Of a DNA stretch of 42,725 nt, positions 18,321 through 28,066 are shown one piece after another (positions within the stretch are counted from its first letter, which is position 1; each line of letters begins with the position of its first letter). The stretch lies in contig CAMYJH010000028.1 in assembly GCA_947258715.1 (NCBI GenBank), forward strand, positions 1-42,725. The letters are read 5' to 3'. Position numbers and translations under genes: made by a program. Source of the stretch: an uncultured Gammaproteobacteria bacterium. Lineage in GTDB: Bacteria; Pseudomonadota; Gammaproteobacteria; HK1. Below the pieces are notes generated by a model. That model saw only the letters and a list, made by a program, of their open reading frames with translations. It made no database searches and was not told the DNA's origin.

Positions 18321-19238
18321 GTGGGAAGAAAGCCGCGAAAAGGACGCAGCGTCGACGGCATTGTGCTGCTGGACAAGCCGGTTAGCTTTGGTTCCAACCA
18401 GGTGCTGCAGCGGGTCAAGCGTCTGTTCAACGCGCGTAAAGCAGGGCACACGGGCAGCCTGGACAAGCTCGCCAGCGGGCTGCTTCCCATCTGTCTAGGT
18501 GAGGCCACCAAATTCTCCACCTTCCTGCTCAATTCCGATAAGCGTTACCAGGCGATATTCAAGCTGGGTGTGGTGACCACCACCGGTGACGCCGAAGGAG
18601 AGGTGACCAAGACCGAGACCTTCAATCCGTATCCCCGCGCGCAGCTCGAAGCGGTGGTAGAAACATTCACCGGCGAAATCGAGCAGGTGCCGCCGATGCA
18701 TTCCGCCATCAAGCATAAGGGGCAGCGCCTGTACAAGCTCGCCCACCAAGGGTTAGAGGTGGAACGAGAGCCCCGGCGGATTACCATCCACAGTCTTAAG
18801 CTTTGCGACTTCGGCGACGATTTCATCGCCGTCGAGGTGTTGTGTTCCAAGGGAACCTACATTCGCACCCTGGCCGAAGACATGGGCAAAGCGCTTGGCT
18901 GCGGCGCCCATGTCAAAGCGCTTCGCAGAATCGGGGTAGGACCCTTCGATGCGACGCAGATGGTCAGCCTTAAGCGACTGGAGCAGCTCGCTGATGAAGG
19001 GTTCGATGCGTTAGATCAAGTGCTCGTTCCCATGGAGGCGGCGCTGGCCGGATGGCCAGAGGTGCAGCTACCGGAAAACGCCGCCTTTTACCTTAAAAAA
19101 GGCCAGCCGGTGCTGGTGCCAAAGTCCCCGACCCAAGGCTGGGTGCGCCTGTACGCCTCAGGCGATCGCTTTATCGGCGCCGGCGAGGTGCTCGATGATG
19201 GCCGAATTGCGCCCCGCAGGCTGGTTGCGGGCAGCTGA
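18321..19238 (+). CDS. truB: tRNA pseudouridine(55) synthase TruB
   Basis: A 305-residue enzyme that makes pseudouridine 55 in the T arm of tRNAs. The catalytic Asp is Asp48 in AGHTGSLDKLASG, but the next residue is Lys where most homologues have Pro (LDP). The rest fits well: LLDKPVSFGSN, LPICLGEATKFS, SKGTYIRTLAEDMG and the C-terminal PUA-like part ending RRLVAGS. The start is GTG at 18321 (RBS weak). The stop sits in a small AT-rich hairpin (CTGATTTT/AAAATCAG, 19235-19258) that could trim or protect the mRNA end before rpsO. Confidence 0.95.
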   Translation: MGRKPRKGRSVDGIVLLDKPVSFGSNQVLQRVKRLFNARKAGHTGSLDKLASGLLPICLGEATKFSTFLLNSDKRYQAIFKLGVVTTTGDAEGEVTKTETFNPYPRAQLEAVVETFTGEIEQVPPMHSAIKHKGQRLYKLAHQGLEVEREPRRITIHSLKLCDFGDDFIAVEVLCSKGTYIRTLAEDMGKALGCGAHVKALRRIGVGPFDATQMVSLKRLEQLADEGFDALDQVLVPMEAALAGWPEVQLPENAAFYLKKGQPVLVPKSPTQGWVRLYASGDRFIGAGEVLDDGRIAPRRLVAGS

Positions 19239-19292
19239 TTTTTAGTTCTGAAAATCAGATGTTTATCCGCGACCCCGGGAGACGATTCGGCC

Positions 19293-19321
19293 TTGTTCGG
19301 CGGCAGGGCCGCGGGTAAAAT
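19293..19321 (+). promoter_or_regulatory. promoter of rpsO
   Basis: TTGTTC (19293-19298) and TAAAAT (19316-19321) are 17 bp apart, with a predicted start near 19328, about 26 bases before the rpsO ATG. An own promoter here would separate rpsO-pnp from the upstream unit, as in E. coli. Confidence 0.6.
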
Positions 19322-19353
19322 ACGCGACCGATTTAACGATGGATTAAGTTTCG

Positions 19354-19623
19354 ATGTCGCTCAACGCTGTTGAAAAGGAAAAGATCGTCAAGGATTATCA
19401 GCGATCGCCCGGCGATACGGGATCGCCGGAAGTACAGGTGGCCCTGCTGTCTGCCCGCATAGGGCATCTCACCGATCACTTTCGCGCCCATATTCAGGAT
19501 CATCACTCGCGCCAGGGCCTGCTGAAGATGGTCAGCCGGCGCAGAAGGCTTCTGGATTACCTCAAAGACAAAGACATCGAGCGTTACCGCGAGCTTATCG
19601 GCCGCCTCGGCCTGCGTCGGTGA
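19354..19623 (+). CDS. rpsO: 30S ribosomal protein S15
   Basis: An 89-residue primary 16S rRNA-binding protein that also forms a bridge to the 50S subunit. The S15 pattern is complete: [63 protein letters not shown] and the C-terminal [13 protein letters not shown]. It is followed after 143 bp by pnp, the conserved rpsO-pnp pair. Confidence 0.98.
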   Translation: MSLNAVEKEKIVKDYQRSPGDTGSPEVQVALLSARIGHLTDHFRAHIQDHHSRQGLLKMVSRRRRLLDYLKDKDIERYRELIGRLGLRR

Positions 19624-19724
19624 CGTCATTTCCGCCGCCTCTTTGGGCCCGCCGGGCCATTTTCGACTCCTCGTTCGATCCCCGCAATCTACCGCGGGTC
19701 GTAACACCTGTCCGTTCGTAGAAA

Positions 19725-19750
19725 GACGCGAAGCATGGGGCTTCGCCGTC
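19725..19750 (+). promoter_or_regulatory. pnp leader hairpin
   Basis: GCGAAGC (19728-19734) pairs with GCTTCGC (19740-19746) around a 5-base loop, extended by GAC (19725-19727) and GTC (19748-19750) past one bulged C. It lies 16 bases before the pnp ATG. In E. coli the pnp leader forms a hairpin that RNase III cuts and PNPase then degrades to repress itself; this stem is in the right place but shorter. Confidence 0.45.
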
Positions 19751-19766
19751 CGTTAGGGAAAGAAAT

Positions 19767-21857
19767 ATGACCGCTCACTCTAAGTCCATTCCATTCGGCA
19801 GCCGCACTCTGGTACTGGAAACCGGAGAAATCGCCCGTCAGGCGTCCGGCGCCGTTCTGGCGAGTCTGGGGGATACCCAAGTGCTCGTTACCGTCGTCGC
19901 CGAGAAAAATGGTGACCCCAGTCGGGGCTTCTTTCCGCTGACGGTGGATTATCAGGAAAAAACCTACGCCGCGGGACGAATTCCCGGGGGCTTCTTCAAG
20001 CGTGAGGGGCGACCGAGCGAAAAAGAGACGCTCACTTGCCGGCTCATCGACCGTCCGCTACGTCCTTGTTTCCCCAAGGGCTTCAAAAACGAGACCCACG
20101 TTATCGCCACGGTGCTTTCGGTGGACCCGGAAGTGGACCCGGACGTTCCGGCGCTCATCGGCGCCTCTGCCGCGATAGCGGTATCCGGCATTCCGTTCAA
20201 CGGCCCCATCGGCGCTGCGCGCGTGGGCTACGTGGACGGAAACTTCGTGCTTAATCCGACGACCACTCAGCTGGCCGAATCAAAACTGGATCTGGTGGTG
20301 GCAGGAACCAAGCAGGCGGTACTGATGGTGGAGTCGGAGGCGAAAGAGTTGTCCGAGACGACCATGCTCGACGCGGTGATGTTCGGACACGACCAGTTTC
20401 AGGCGGCTCTCGGCTGCATCGAGGCGTTGGCGGCGGAAGCGGGCGCGCCGGCGTGGGAGTGGGTGGCTCCGCAGGAGAATACGTCCCTTGCGGAACGGGT
20501 CAGACAGCTGGCGGAGCAGCGTTTGGGCGACGCCTATCTGGTGGTGGACAAGCTCGATCGCCGCGACCGGGTTCAGGCGGTTCGGGAATCCATTGTCCAA
20601 GAGCTGTGTGAAGCAGAGGAACCTCAGTGGACACCGGCCGAGGTTCTGGACGCGTTTGCGAGCCTGGAGAAATCCATTGTCCGCGGACGCATCGTTGGTG
20701 GACACAAACGCATCGACGGCCGTGATCGCAGCCAGGTGCGGGAAGTTCGTACCCGCGTCGGGGTCATGCCGAGGACCCACGGTTCGGCCCTGTTTACCCG
20801 CGGCGAAACCCAGGCGCTGGTGGTAACGACCCTGGGCACTGGACGCGACGCGCAGATCATTGACGCCATCGAAGGCGAGCGCCGCGATCCCTTCATGCTT
20901 CACTATAACTTTCCGCCCTATTGCGTTGGTGAAACAGGAAGAATGCTGGGCCCGAAGCGCCGCGAAATCGGCCACGGCCGACTCGCCCGGCGTGGTATCC
21001 AGGCGGTGCTCCCGGACATGAACGACTTCCCCTACGTTATTCGCGTGGTGTCGGAAATCACCGAGTCCAACGGCTCGAGCTCCATGGCGTCGGTATGCGG
21101 CACCAGCATGTCGCTGATGGACGCCGGTGTGCCGATTCGCGCCCCGGTGGCCGGCATCGCCATGGGCTTGATTAAGGAGCCGGACAGCCATGTAGTGCTG
21201 TCGGACATCATGGGCGACGAGGACCATCTCGGCGATATGGACTTCAAGGTGGCCGGCACCCAGGAAGGGGTGACCGCTCTGCAGATGGACATCAAGATCG
21301 ACGGCATCACCCGCGAGATCATGGACCAGGCGCTGGAGCAGGCGAAGCAGGGAAGACTTCACATCCTGGAAAAAATGGCGGAGACCATCGGCGCGTCGCG
21401 CGACGACATGTCGGAGTACGCCCCCAGAATTCTCAGCCTGCAAATCAACCCGGAAAAGATCCGCGACGTTATCGGCAAGGGCGGGGCCACCATTCGGGCG
21501 ATAACCGAAGAGACTGGAACCACCATCGACATCAGTGACGACGGTACGGTGAAGATTGCTTCTGTGGACAACGCCGCGGCGCAGGAGGCCAAGCGTCGCA
21601 TCGAGCAGATCACCGCCGACGTCGAGGTCGGAATGATCTACGAGGGCCGCGTCGCCAAGCTCATGGACTTCGGCGCTTTCGTCAACATCCTTCCGGGCAA
21701 GGACGGTCTGGTGCACATCTCTCAAATATCCAATGAACGGGTGGAGAAAGTCAGCGACAAGCTGAGCGAGGGTGACCGTGTTCAGGTCAAGGTACTGGAA
21801 GTGGACAAGCAGGGACGTATCCGCCTGAGCATGAAGGCAATCAGCGCCAGTCAGTGA
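19767..21857 (+). CDS. pnp: polyribonucleotide nucleotidyltransferase (PNPase)
   Basis: A 696-residue trimeric 3'-5' phosphorolytic exoribonuclease, core of the RNA degradosome. Two RNase PH domains frame the protein. The first contains [32 protein letters not shown]; the second contains the active-site stretch [15 protein letters not shown] and [21 protein letters not shown] domain ([19 protein letters not shown], about 564) and an S1 domain ([24 protein letters not shown], about 625) follow at the C-terminus. The ATG has a GGGAAAGAAAT ribosome binding site. After the stop, 21858-22000 shows no clear terminator before the heptamer repeat. Confidence 0.97.
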   Translation: MTAHSKSIPFGSRTLVLETGEIARQASGAVLASLGDTQVLVTVVAEKNGDPSRGFFPLTVDYQEKTYAAGRIPGGFFKREGRPSEKETLTCRLIDRPLRPCFPKGFKNETHVIATVLSVDPEVDPDVPALIGASAAIAVSGIPFNGPIGAARVGYVDGNFVLNPTTTQLAESKLDLVVAGTKQAVLMVESEAKELSETTMLDAVMFGHDQFQAALGCIEALAAEAGAPAWEWVAPQENTSLAERVRQLAEQRLGDAYLVVDKLDRRDRVQAVRESIVQELCEAEEPQWTPAEVLDAFASLEKSIVRGRIVGGHKRIDGRDRSQVREVRTRVGVMPRTHGSALFTRGETQALVVTTLGTGRDAQIIDAIEGERRDPFMLHYNFPPYCVGETGRMLGPKRREIGHGRLARRGIQAVLPDMNDFPYVIRVVSEITESNGSSSMASVCGTSMSLMDAGVPIRAPVAGIAMGLIKEPDSHVVLSDIMGDEDHLGDMDFKVAGTQEGVTALQMDIKIDGITREIMDQALEQAKQGRLHILEKMAETIGASRDDMSEYAPRILSLQINPEKIRDVIGKGGATIRAITEETGTTIDISDDGTVKIASVDNAAAQEAKRRIEQITADVEVGMIYEGRVAKLMDFGAFVNILPGKDGLVHISQISNERVEKVSDKLSEGDRVQVKVLEVDKQGRIRLSMKAISASQ

Positions 21858-22000
21858 TTGACCTTTCGCTTTTGAATGATTGTTCCGAGCACGCCGTGAT
21901 CTAATGAATGGCGGCCAAGCCTCTTCCACCGGCGGTGACGCGCGACGGGAAGAGGGTCAATTCGACTTTACATGCAGTCCAGGTCCGTTACGCTGTTCGC

Positions 22001-22063
22001 ATCACGCATCACGCATCACGCATCACGCATCACGCATCACGCATCACGCATCACCCATCACGC
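22001..22063. repeat. tandem 7-bp repeat, nine copies
   Basis: The unit ATCACGC is repeated nine times head to tail from 22001 to 22063, perfect except copy eight (ATCACCC). The distal units overlap the last codons and stop of the minus-strand YheT gene (stop at 22051-22053). Because the stop comes in the first units read from the gene side, copy-number change should not alter the protein. Confidence 0.95.
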
Positions 22064-23082
22064 GTTTCCTCCTCCAGGAAACGGAGGATACGCTGCTCCA
22101 ACCAGTAGCGGCCAAAGCCGGGTAGGGCGCCGGTCACGAATCCCACGTGTCCTCCGCGTGGGCTGAGCTCCAACCTCACCTGCGGCGATAGCGCCGCCGC
22201 TTCCGGCACCACCGATGGCGTCATAAACGGATCGTCCAGAGCGTGAATGATGAGCGTGGGACAGCGCACACCATATAGCATTGGCCCGCAGCTCGCGCGC
22301 CGATAGTAGTCGTTTGCATCGGCAAAACCGTGTAGCGGCGCGGTCACCTTATCGTCGAACTGGTGAAAGGTGCGGGCCGCGGAAAAGTCCCCGACAGCGG
22401 GCGGCAGCGGCCGCGAGCCATGCTTGCGCCGCATTTTGCGTTTCAGTGCCGACACCAGACGCCATTGATAGAGGCGCGAAACGCCGCGTTCCAGCCTTGA
22501 GGCGACTTCGGCCAGCGAAAAGGGTACCGACACGGCGACGGCGGCATTGACCGGTGCTTTCCCGCCCGTCTCGGCGAGCCACTTGAGCAGCACGTTGCCA
22601 CCGAGGCTGAATCCGATCAGGGACAGGGGCTTGTCACCGCCGCGCGCGATGATGCGCGACGCCACATATGACAAATCGGCCGTGTCGCCCGAGTGGTAAT
22701 TGCGGGCCAGGCGATTCAACGTCCCCGAGCAGCCACGGAAATGGAACACGCCGGCGCGAAAGCCGCGCCGGGCAAGGAAACTGAGCAGGCCGTGGGCATA
22801 GTGGGAACCGCTCCCGCCTTCCAGCCCGTGGAGAATCAGCGCCAGCCGCTCACCGTGACCGGCCCAGTCGATATCAATGAAGTCCCCGTCCGGAAGCTCC
22901 ACCCGCTCCCGTTCCCGACTGAGTCTGGGGCGCTGGCGGAAAAACACCGGCCACAGGGTCTGAAGATGCGGGTTTCTCAGCCACCACGCGGGGACGAATT
23001 CGCTTTCGACCACCACGCCGCTTGGCGCCGTCGCGGGTGGGCGCGCGCCGGCTTCGGAGATGGTCTCGGCTTTGAAGCTCAC
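22051..23082 (-). CDS. YheT family alpha/beta hydrolase
   Basis: A 343-residue hydrolase of the YheT/UPF0017 family. The nucleophile elbow GFSLGGN (Ser about 160), the acid in HALDDPF and the His in GGHVGF complete a Ser-Asp-His triad. The N-terminal WWLRNPHLQTLWP and HYAHGLLSFLARRGFRAGVFHFRGCSG are typical of the family. The physiological substrate is not established for bacterial members; lipid or ester hydrolysis is possible. The GTG start overlaps the ygfZ stop as GTGA, so it is coupled to ygfZ. The last codons run into the heptamer repeat. Confidence 0.9.
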   Translation of the reverse strand: MSFKAETISEAGARPPATAPSGVVVESEFVPAWWLRNPHLQTLWPVFFRQRPRLSRERERVELPDGDFIDIDWAGHGERLALILHGLEGGSGSHYAHGLLSFLARRGFRAGVFHFRGCSGTLNRLARNYHSGDTADLSYVASRIIARGGDKPLSLIGFSLGGNVLLKWLAETGGKAPVNAAVAVSVPFSLAEVASRLERGVSRLYQWRLVSALKRKMRRKHGSRPLPPAVGDFSAARTFHQFDDKVTAPLHGFADANDYYRRASCGPMLYGVRCPTLIIHALDDPFMTPSVVPEAAALSPQVRLELSPRGGHVGFVTGALPGFGRYWLEQRILRFLEEETRDG

Positions 23083-24122
23083 TCGATATCGTCGCCAATG
23101 GAATAGGGCAAGCTCAGCAGTTCGACCCGGGGACCATCGGCGGAGCCTAGATGCAGCGCGCCGGCTTCTGCCGCATCGATGCGCAATACCGCCAGCGCCA
23201 CGAATCCGTTCGCCTCCGAACGGCGCGCGCTGGTCACAATTTGCCCCGCCTCGGATCCGGCCGTAGCGCTGACGACCGACGCTCCGGGCAGGGGACAGTC
23301 GCCGCTCCCGGCGGCGATGAGATACATACGCCGCTTTAGCCGGCCGAGATAATGGGTGCGGGCGATAATTTCTTGTCCCACATAGCAGCCTTTTTTAAAG
23401 CTCAAGCCTTTGAGGATATCCAGGTTGATCATCTGCGGCAGGTGCTCGTCGCTTTGCGTGATCTCCGGCACTCCAGAGAGTATTTCCAGCAGCGACCATA
23501 TGTGTTGTCCCGCGGGCGTCAGCGTTTCCACCGCGGCGCGCCACAGGTTTTTCGCGCCGTTCGGATCGCCGATGAATTGATAACGGGGCACGCTCCCGTG
23601 GAGGCGAATGAGGTGGCCGCCGCCAACGGCCGCCACCTCGTCCGGCGCCCCCAGCGCCGAGCCGGATAGGCGCTCGATCACGCCCTCGGCCGAATCGCCC
23701 GCGAGTCCGACCCGGACGAGTTCATCGGAAACTTCTTTAAGCGAGACCCTCGCCCGCAGCACGTACATCCTCAAGCGGCTTAGGGTCGATTCGATCTGCG
23801 ACGCGGGAAGCTGGAGCAGAACGCCGCTTTCCGTGTGCACCACGCGAAACAATGCCAGCACGCGACCTTTGGGACTGCACCACGCGCCCAAACGGCTGCG
23901 CGTTGGGGTCACCTCGTTCAGGTCGCAGGTGAGCTGCCCTTGAAGAAAGGTGAAAGCCTCTTCACCCTCTACCGCGATGAGCCCGCGGTGACTCAGGTCG
24001 CAAATGACGCCGGCGCTCGAGGAAGCGCGTCCCTCGGCGAGAGGGTCGCCGAAGTTTTTCACCACCCCTTTGTCAAACTCGGCGCCAAAGTCAGAAAGAA
24101 ATTGTTTCCAGGAGCGGTTCAA
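23079..24122 (-). CDS. ygfZ: folate-binding Fe-S protein maturation factor YgfZ
   Basis: A 347-residue GcvT-like protein that binds tetrahydrofolate and helps assemble or repair certain Fe-S enzymes, including succinate dehydrogenase and MiaB in E. coli. The diagnostic motif KGCYVGQE is present (about residue 235), with FLQGQLTCDLNEV near the N-terminus. The frame starts with TTG at 24122 and has no ATG near the homologous start, so the exact N-terminus is uncertain. It lies 98 bp after sdhE on the same strand and overlaps yheT by 4 bp; its position after sdhE matches the E. coli ygfY-ygfZ neighbourhood. Confidence 0.92.
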   Translation of the reverse strand: MNRSWKQFLSDFGAEFDKGVVKNFGDPLAEGRASSSAGVICDLSHRGLIAVEGEEAFTFLQGQLTCDLNEVTPTRSRLGAWCSPKGRVLALFRVVHTESGVLLQLPASQIESTLSRLRMYVLRARVSLKEVSDELVRVGLAGDSAEGVIERLSGSALGAPDEVAAVGGGHLIRLHGSVPRYQFIGDPNGAKNLWRAAVETLTPAGQHIWSLLEILSGVPEITQSDEHLPQMINLDILKGLSFKKGCYVGQEIIARTHYLGRLKRRMYLIAAGSGDCPLPGASVVSATAGSEAGQIVTSARRSEANGFVALAVLRIDAAEAGALHLGSADGPRVELLSLPYSIGDDIE

Positions 24123-24220
24123 TTTTCAAACCCGTGCTTCAGATCCGAAATACATCATAACCAATCAAAGCCTTTGGATCCGGCGGGTCGAATTCTCAAA
24201 GCCATGCAGTTTTCAGCAGA

Positions 24221-24460
24221 CTACTCCTTCAGGGAACGACGAATGCGCGAAACGATGGCGTCGAGTTCCGGCGGCGGTTCCCGGGAAGCCATAAGCCAAG
24301 CGAGAATGTCCCGGTCCGGCTGGTCGAGAAGCAGCTCGACCGCGGCAAGCTCGACATCGCTGAGCAAATCGAAATCAGATGCGAGAAATTTCTGCAGCAG
24401 AAGATCGAGCTCGCGCATGCCGCGACGGCAACGCCATTTCACTGCGGAGCGATTGGCCAC
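24221..24460 (-). CDS. sdhE: succinate dehydrogenase flavinylation factor SdhE
   Basis: A 79-residue helical protein of the SdhE/SDHAF2 (DUF339) family that promotes covalent FAD attachment to SdhA. The signature RRGMRELDLLL near the N-terminus carries the RGxxE motif, and LLDQPDRDILAWL follows. The start is GTG at 24460; a second in-frame GTG lies six codons later. It lies 21 bp after sdhB and completes sdhCDAB-sdhE. Confidence 0.93.
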   Translation of the reverse strand: MANRSAVKWRCRRGMRELDLLLQKFLASDFDLLSDVELAAVELLLDQPDRDILAWLMASREPPPELDAIVSRIRRSLKE

Positions 24461-24481
24461 GTGACGGAATCGGCCCTGGCG

Positions 24482-25264
24482 CTAGAGTGAGCGCTGCAGC
24501 ATGAGTTTCTTGATCTCGGCGATCGCCTTGGCTGGGTTCAGACCCTTGGGGCAGGTCTTGGTGCAATTCATGATGGTATGGCAGCGGTAAAGCCTGAATG
24601 GGTCCTCGAGATCGTCTAAACGTTCGCCAGCGGACTCGTCCCTCGAGTCGATAACCCACCGGTACGCCTGGAGCAGAATTGCAGGCCCCAGATAGCGTTC
24701 ACCGTTCCACCAGTAGCTGGGACAGCTGGTGGAGCAGCAGGCGCAGAGAATACATTCGTAAAGCCCGTCCAGCTTGACGCGATCTTCCTTCGATTGCAGT
24801 CTTTCCCCATCCGGAGGTGGCGGAGTCTGCGTGCGCATCCATGGTTTGATGGAGGCGTATTGAGCGTAGAACTGGGCCAGGTCGGGCACCAGGTCCTTTA
24901 CCACCGGCATATGTGGCAGCGGGTAAATCTTGACCTCGCCGCTGATGTCTTCGATCGCCTTGGTGCAAGCGAGGGTGTTGGTGCCGCTAATGTTCATAGC
25001 GCAGGAACCGCAGATGCCCTCACGACATGAGCGCCTGAAAGTCAGGGTCGAGTCGATCTCGTTTTTAATCTTGATCAACGCATCCAGCACCATCGGTCCG
25101 CAGGCATCGACGTCGACTTCATACATATCGGTGCGCGGATTTTCGCCGGAGTCCGGGTCGTAGCGGTAGACGCGAAAGCGCTTGACGTTCTTCGCCCCGT
25201 CACGGGCGGAAAACGTCTTGCCACTTTTGACTACGGAGTTTTTCGGCAGCAGAAATTCGGCCAT
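24482..25264 (-). CDS. sdhB: succinate dehydrogenase iron-sulfur subunit
   Basis: A 260-residue complex II subunit that carries electrons from FAD to ubiquinone through three clusters. The [2Fe-2S] site is Cys80, Cys85, Cys88 (CREGICGSC) and Cys100. The [4Fe-4S] and [3Fe-4S] sites use [11 protein letters not shown] and [15 protein letters not shown]. It is longer than E. coli SdhB (238) and has the extended N-terminus and the [11 protein letters not shown] segment seen in alphaproteobacterial and mitochondrial types. It lies 16 bp after sdhA. Confidence 0.96.
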   Translation of the reverse strand: MAEFLLPKNSVVKSGKTFSARDGAKNVKRFRVYRYDPDSGENPRTDMYEVDVDACGPMVLDALIKIKNEIDSTLTFRRSCREGICGSCAMNISGTNTLACTKAIEDISGEVKIYPLPHMPVVKDLVPDLAQFYAQYASIKPWMRTQTPPPPDGERLQSKEDRVKLDGLYECILCACCSTSCPSYWWNGERYLGPAILLQAYRWVIDSRDESAGERLDDLEDPFRLYRCHTIMNCTKTCPKGLNPAKAIAEIKKLMLQRSL

Positions 25265-25280
25265 TCGTATCGGTTCTTCG

Positions 25281-27074
25281 CTAGTAAACGCGCGCTTTTG
25301 GCGGAATGACCTTGGCTTCGTTGGTCAGTGTGTACATGTGCACGGGTCGATACTCGAATTCGGGCTTGGCTTGGTCGTTCCTCAGCCAGGTGAGTGTGTG
25401 CTTGAGCCAGTTTTCGTCGTCGCGGTCCGGATAATCCTCACGCGCGTGAGCGCCGCGGCTTTCGGTGCGGTTACGCGCCGCGTGCATCGTGACCACCGCC
25501 TGACGCAGGAGATTGTCGAGTTCCAGTGTTTCCACCAGGTCGGAATTCCAGATCAGGCTGCGATCGGAAACTCGCACGTCGGCGAAAGAAGAACAGACAT
25601 CGCCTATCAGCTTGCAGCCTTCTTCCAGGATCTCCCCGGTGCGAAAAACCGCGGCGTTGTTTTGCATCACGCGCTGCATGCGCAGCCGGATATCCGCGGT
25701 GGGTTCCGAGCCGCCTGCGTTTCTCAGCTGGTCGAGCCTTAAGAGCAGCGCGTCTTCGGCACTACCGTTCAGCGGCGGATGGGAAGAACCGGCCTCGACC
25801 ACGTTGGCGCAGCGTTTCGCCGCCGCGCGCCCGAACACGACCAGGTCGAGCAGCGAGTTGGAGCCCAGCCGGTTTGCCCCGTGTACGGAGACGCAGGCGC
25901 ACTCGCCGATGGCCATCAGCCCCGGCACAACGCCGTCGGGATCGCCGTCCTTCAGCGTCACCACTTCGCCATGATAGTTGGTGGGGATGCCGCCCATGTT
26001 GTAGTGCACCGTTGGCAGCACCGGAATCGGTTCCTTGGTGACGTCGACCCCCGAGAAGATTTTGGCAGTCTCCGCGATACCCGGCAGGCGCTCGTCGATG
26101 ACCTCCGGGCCCAGGTGCTCTAAATGCAGATGAATATGATCCGCCTCCGTGCCAACGCCCCGGCCGTCCCGGATCTCCATGGTCATGGCGCGGCTGACCA
26201 CGTCTCGAGAGGCGAGGTCTTTGGCATTAGGCGCATAGCGTTCCATAAAGCGGTCGCCGTCGGAGTTGGTCAGGTAACCGCCTTCGCCGCGGGCACCTTC
26301 GGTGATGAGGCAGCCGGCGCCGTAGATACCGGTGGGATGAAACTGTACGAACTCCATGTCCTGCAGCGGCAAGCCCGCCCTGAGAACCATGGCGTTGCCG
26401 TCGCCGGTGCAGGTATGCGCCGAAGTGCATGAGAAATAGGCGCGGCCGTAGCCCCCTGTCGCCAGCACCGTCATATGCGCCCTGAAGCGGTGAATGCTGC
26501 CGTCGTCCAGGTTCCACGCCAGCACTCCGCGACAGGCGCCGTCTTCATCCATGAGCAGATCAAGGGCAAAGTACTCGATGAAAAACTCGGCCTGGTGCTT
26601 GAGGCTCTGCTGATAAAGCGTATGCAAGATCGCGTGCCCCGTGCGGTCGGCGGCGGCACAGGTGCGCTGGGCGATACCCTCCCCGTAGTGCGTGGTCATG
26701 CCGCCGAATGGACGCTGATAGATCTTTCCATCCTCGGTACGCGAGAACGGCACGCCGTAATGCTCCAGCTCGATGACCGAGGGTACGGCTTCCCGGCACA
26801 TGTACTCGATGGCGTCCTGGTCGCCCAGCCAGTCCGATCCTTTTATCGTGTCATACATGTGCCAGCGCCAATCGTCTTCGCCCATGTTGCCCAATGAGGC
26901 GCTCATGCCGCCCTGAGCAGCGACCGTATGGCTGCGGGTGGGGAAGACTTTGGTGACGCAAGCCGTAGACAGTCCCTCGGCGGCCATGCCCAGGGTTGCC
27001 CGCAGCCCCGCGCCTCCGGCGCCGACAACGACTACGTCGTAAGCGTGATCGACTACCTTGTAGGCCCCGCTCAT
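25281..27074 (-). CDS. sdhA: succinate dehydrogenase flavoprotein subunit
   Basis: A 597-residue subunit that oxidises succinate to fumarate. The dinucleotide-binding [13 protein letters not shown] starts the protein. The covalent FAD site is SHTVAAQGG (His), and active-site residues lie in [15 protein letters not shown] and [11 protein letters not shown]. The cytoplasmic face of the inner membrane is the expected site. The ATG at 27074 has GGGGGATAAGGG before it and leaves a 4-bp gap to sdhD; a longer start at 27122 would overlap sdhD and has no family support. Confidence 0.97.
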   Translation of the reverse strand: MSGAYKVVDHAYDVVVVGAGGAGLRATLGMAAEGLSTACVTKVFPTRSHTVAAQGGMSASLGNMGEDDWRWHMYDTIKGSDWLGDQDAIEYMCREAVPSVIELEHYGVPFSRTEDGKIYQRPFGGMTTHYGEGIAQRTCAAADRTGHAILHTLYQQSLKHQAEFFIEYFALDLLMDEDGACRGVLAWNLDDGSIHRFRAHMTVLATGGYGRAYFSCTSAHTCTGDGNAMVLRAGLPLQDMEFVQFHPTGIYGAGCLITEGARGEGGYLTNSDGDRFMERYAPNAKDLASRDVVSRAMTMEIRDGRGVGTEADHIHLHLEHLGPEVIDERLPGIAETAKIFSGVDVTKEPIPVLPTVHYNMGGIPTNYHGEVVTLKDGDPDGVVPGLMAIGECACVSVHGANRLGSNSLLDLVVFGRAAAKRCANVVEAGSSHPPLNGSAEDALLLRLDQLRNAGGSEPTADIRLRMQRVMQNNAAVFRTGEILEEGCKLIGDVCSSFADVRVSDRSLIWNSDLVETLELDNLLRQAVVTMHAARNRTESRGAHAREDYPDRDDENWLKHTLTWLRNDQAKPEFEYRPVHMYTLTNEAKVIPPKARVY

Positions 27075-27078
27075 TCCC

Positions 27079-27462
27079 TTATCCCCCCAGTGAAACCTTG
27101 AGCACCGCGACTGCGCTCGCAAGTCCGAGCACCACCGAGGCGAATTTCATCGCCACGATGCTGGCGATTTTGATCCACTCCGAGTGGACGTAATCCTCGA
27201 GCACAACCTGAACGCCGAGCTGAGCATGATGGAACAGGGCCCAGATGAAACAAAGCAACAACACCGTGACCAGCGGCGAGCGCAACCACGTTACTACGGA
27301 GACGTAGTCGGCATCGGACATGGAAACGATCGAAGCCACGAACCACAGTGAAAGCGGTACCAGGGCAGCGGCGGTGACGCGTTGCAGCCACCAGTGATGG
27401 GTGCCGTCCTGGGCGGAGCCCAGTCCGCGGACCTGTTTGAGCGGGGTGCGGAATTTTTTCAT
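27079..27462 (-). CDS. sdhD: succinate dehydrogenase membrane anchor subunit
   Basis: A 127-residue protein with three predicted membrane helices, one of the two anchors that bind haem b and ubiquinone. [20 protein letters not shown] at the N-terminus and [19 protein letters not shown] in the middle are family features, with His residues for haem. The ATG at 27462 matches family length. It lies 8 bp after sdhC. Confidence 0.92.
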   Translation of the reverse strand: MKKFRTPLKQVRGLGSAQDGTHHWWLQRVTAAALVPLSLWFVASIVSMSDADYVSVVTWLRSPLVTVLLLCFIWALFHHAQLGVQVVLEDYVHSEWIKIASIVAMKFASVVLGLASAVAVLKVSLGG

Positions 27463-27470
27463 CGCACTGA

Positions 27471-27851
27471 TTAAGACAGCGCAACTATCCACGTCAGCGC
27501 GGTGAGTGCCGCGGACACGGCGACAACCGCCCAACCCGACGCATAGGTGGAGCTGAGGTCAAAACCCCAGCCGGCGTCCCAGAACAAATGCCGGATGCCG
27601 TTACACAGGTGGTAAAAGAGTGCAAAGCTGAAGCCAAACAGCACTACTTTGCCGATCCAGGACGCGAGCAGTTCGCGGGCACTGGAATAGCTCTCCGGTC
27701 CGGCCGCGAGCGCAAGCAGCCAGTAGACCAGCAGCAGCAGTCCCAGCGTCAGGGCAACGCCGGTGGCGCGGTGGGTGATGGACAGCACCGAGGTGAGCTG
27801 GGGGCGGTAAATCTGAAGGTGCGGTGACAGGGGTCGGTTGCTTAGTGCCAT
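27471..27851 (-). CDS. sdhC: succinate dehydrogenase cytochrome b556 subunit
   Basis: A 126-residue membrane anchor with three helices. RPLSPHLQIYRPQL, SITHRATGVALT and HLCNGIRHLFWD are the characteristic segments; the last holds the haem-ligand His. It is the first gene of sdhCDAB-sdhE. A -10 sequence with perfect consensus lies about 110 bp upstream. Confidence 0.94.
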   Translation of the reverse strand: MALSNRPLSPHLQIYRPQLTSVLSITHRATGVALTLGLLLLVYWLLALAAGPESYSSARELLASWIGKVVLFGFSFALFYHLCNGIRHLFWDAGWGFDLSSTYASGWAVVAVSAALTALTWIVALS

Positions 27852-27962
27852 GGATCAGCTGCTCGTCACTTTGCGCACCCAGTGAGTGCTCGACTGAATC
27901 GGCATCGAGACATCAGCTCAAGAAACGATGGAGAGAGTCCAGGAATTTCGTCTCGCCCGCAC

Positions 27963-27968
27963 ATTATA
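27963..27968 (-). promoter_or_regulatory. -10 box of the sdhC promoter
   Basis: On the minus strand the sequence is TATAAT, a perfect -10, preceded by five A. No good -35 is found at 17 bp (CTGCGC), so an activator may be needed. The 10-mer TTTGTGCGTC (plus strand, 27971-27980) lies between the -10 and -35 positions and recurs in the palindrome at 28260-28276. Confidence 0.55.
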
Positions 27969-28066
27969 TTTTTGTGCGTCCCGCGGCGCAGTTAACTTAC
28001 TTTTTTGGCCTGCTGGCCGCAAGCTAAACGCTTGCCGCGGCACAATTCGTGCCAGCGCCCCCGGGG

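Noticed and set aside
20280..21929. Long open frame antisense to pnp (549 codons)
   Set aside because: It mirrors the codon pattern of pnp in GC-rich DNA, has no recognisable domain and would overlap an essential gene completely.
22001..22063. CRISPR array
   Set aside because: The repeats are 7 bp head to tail with no spacers; this is a simple tandem repeat.
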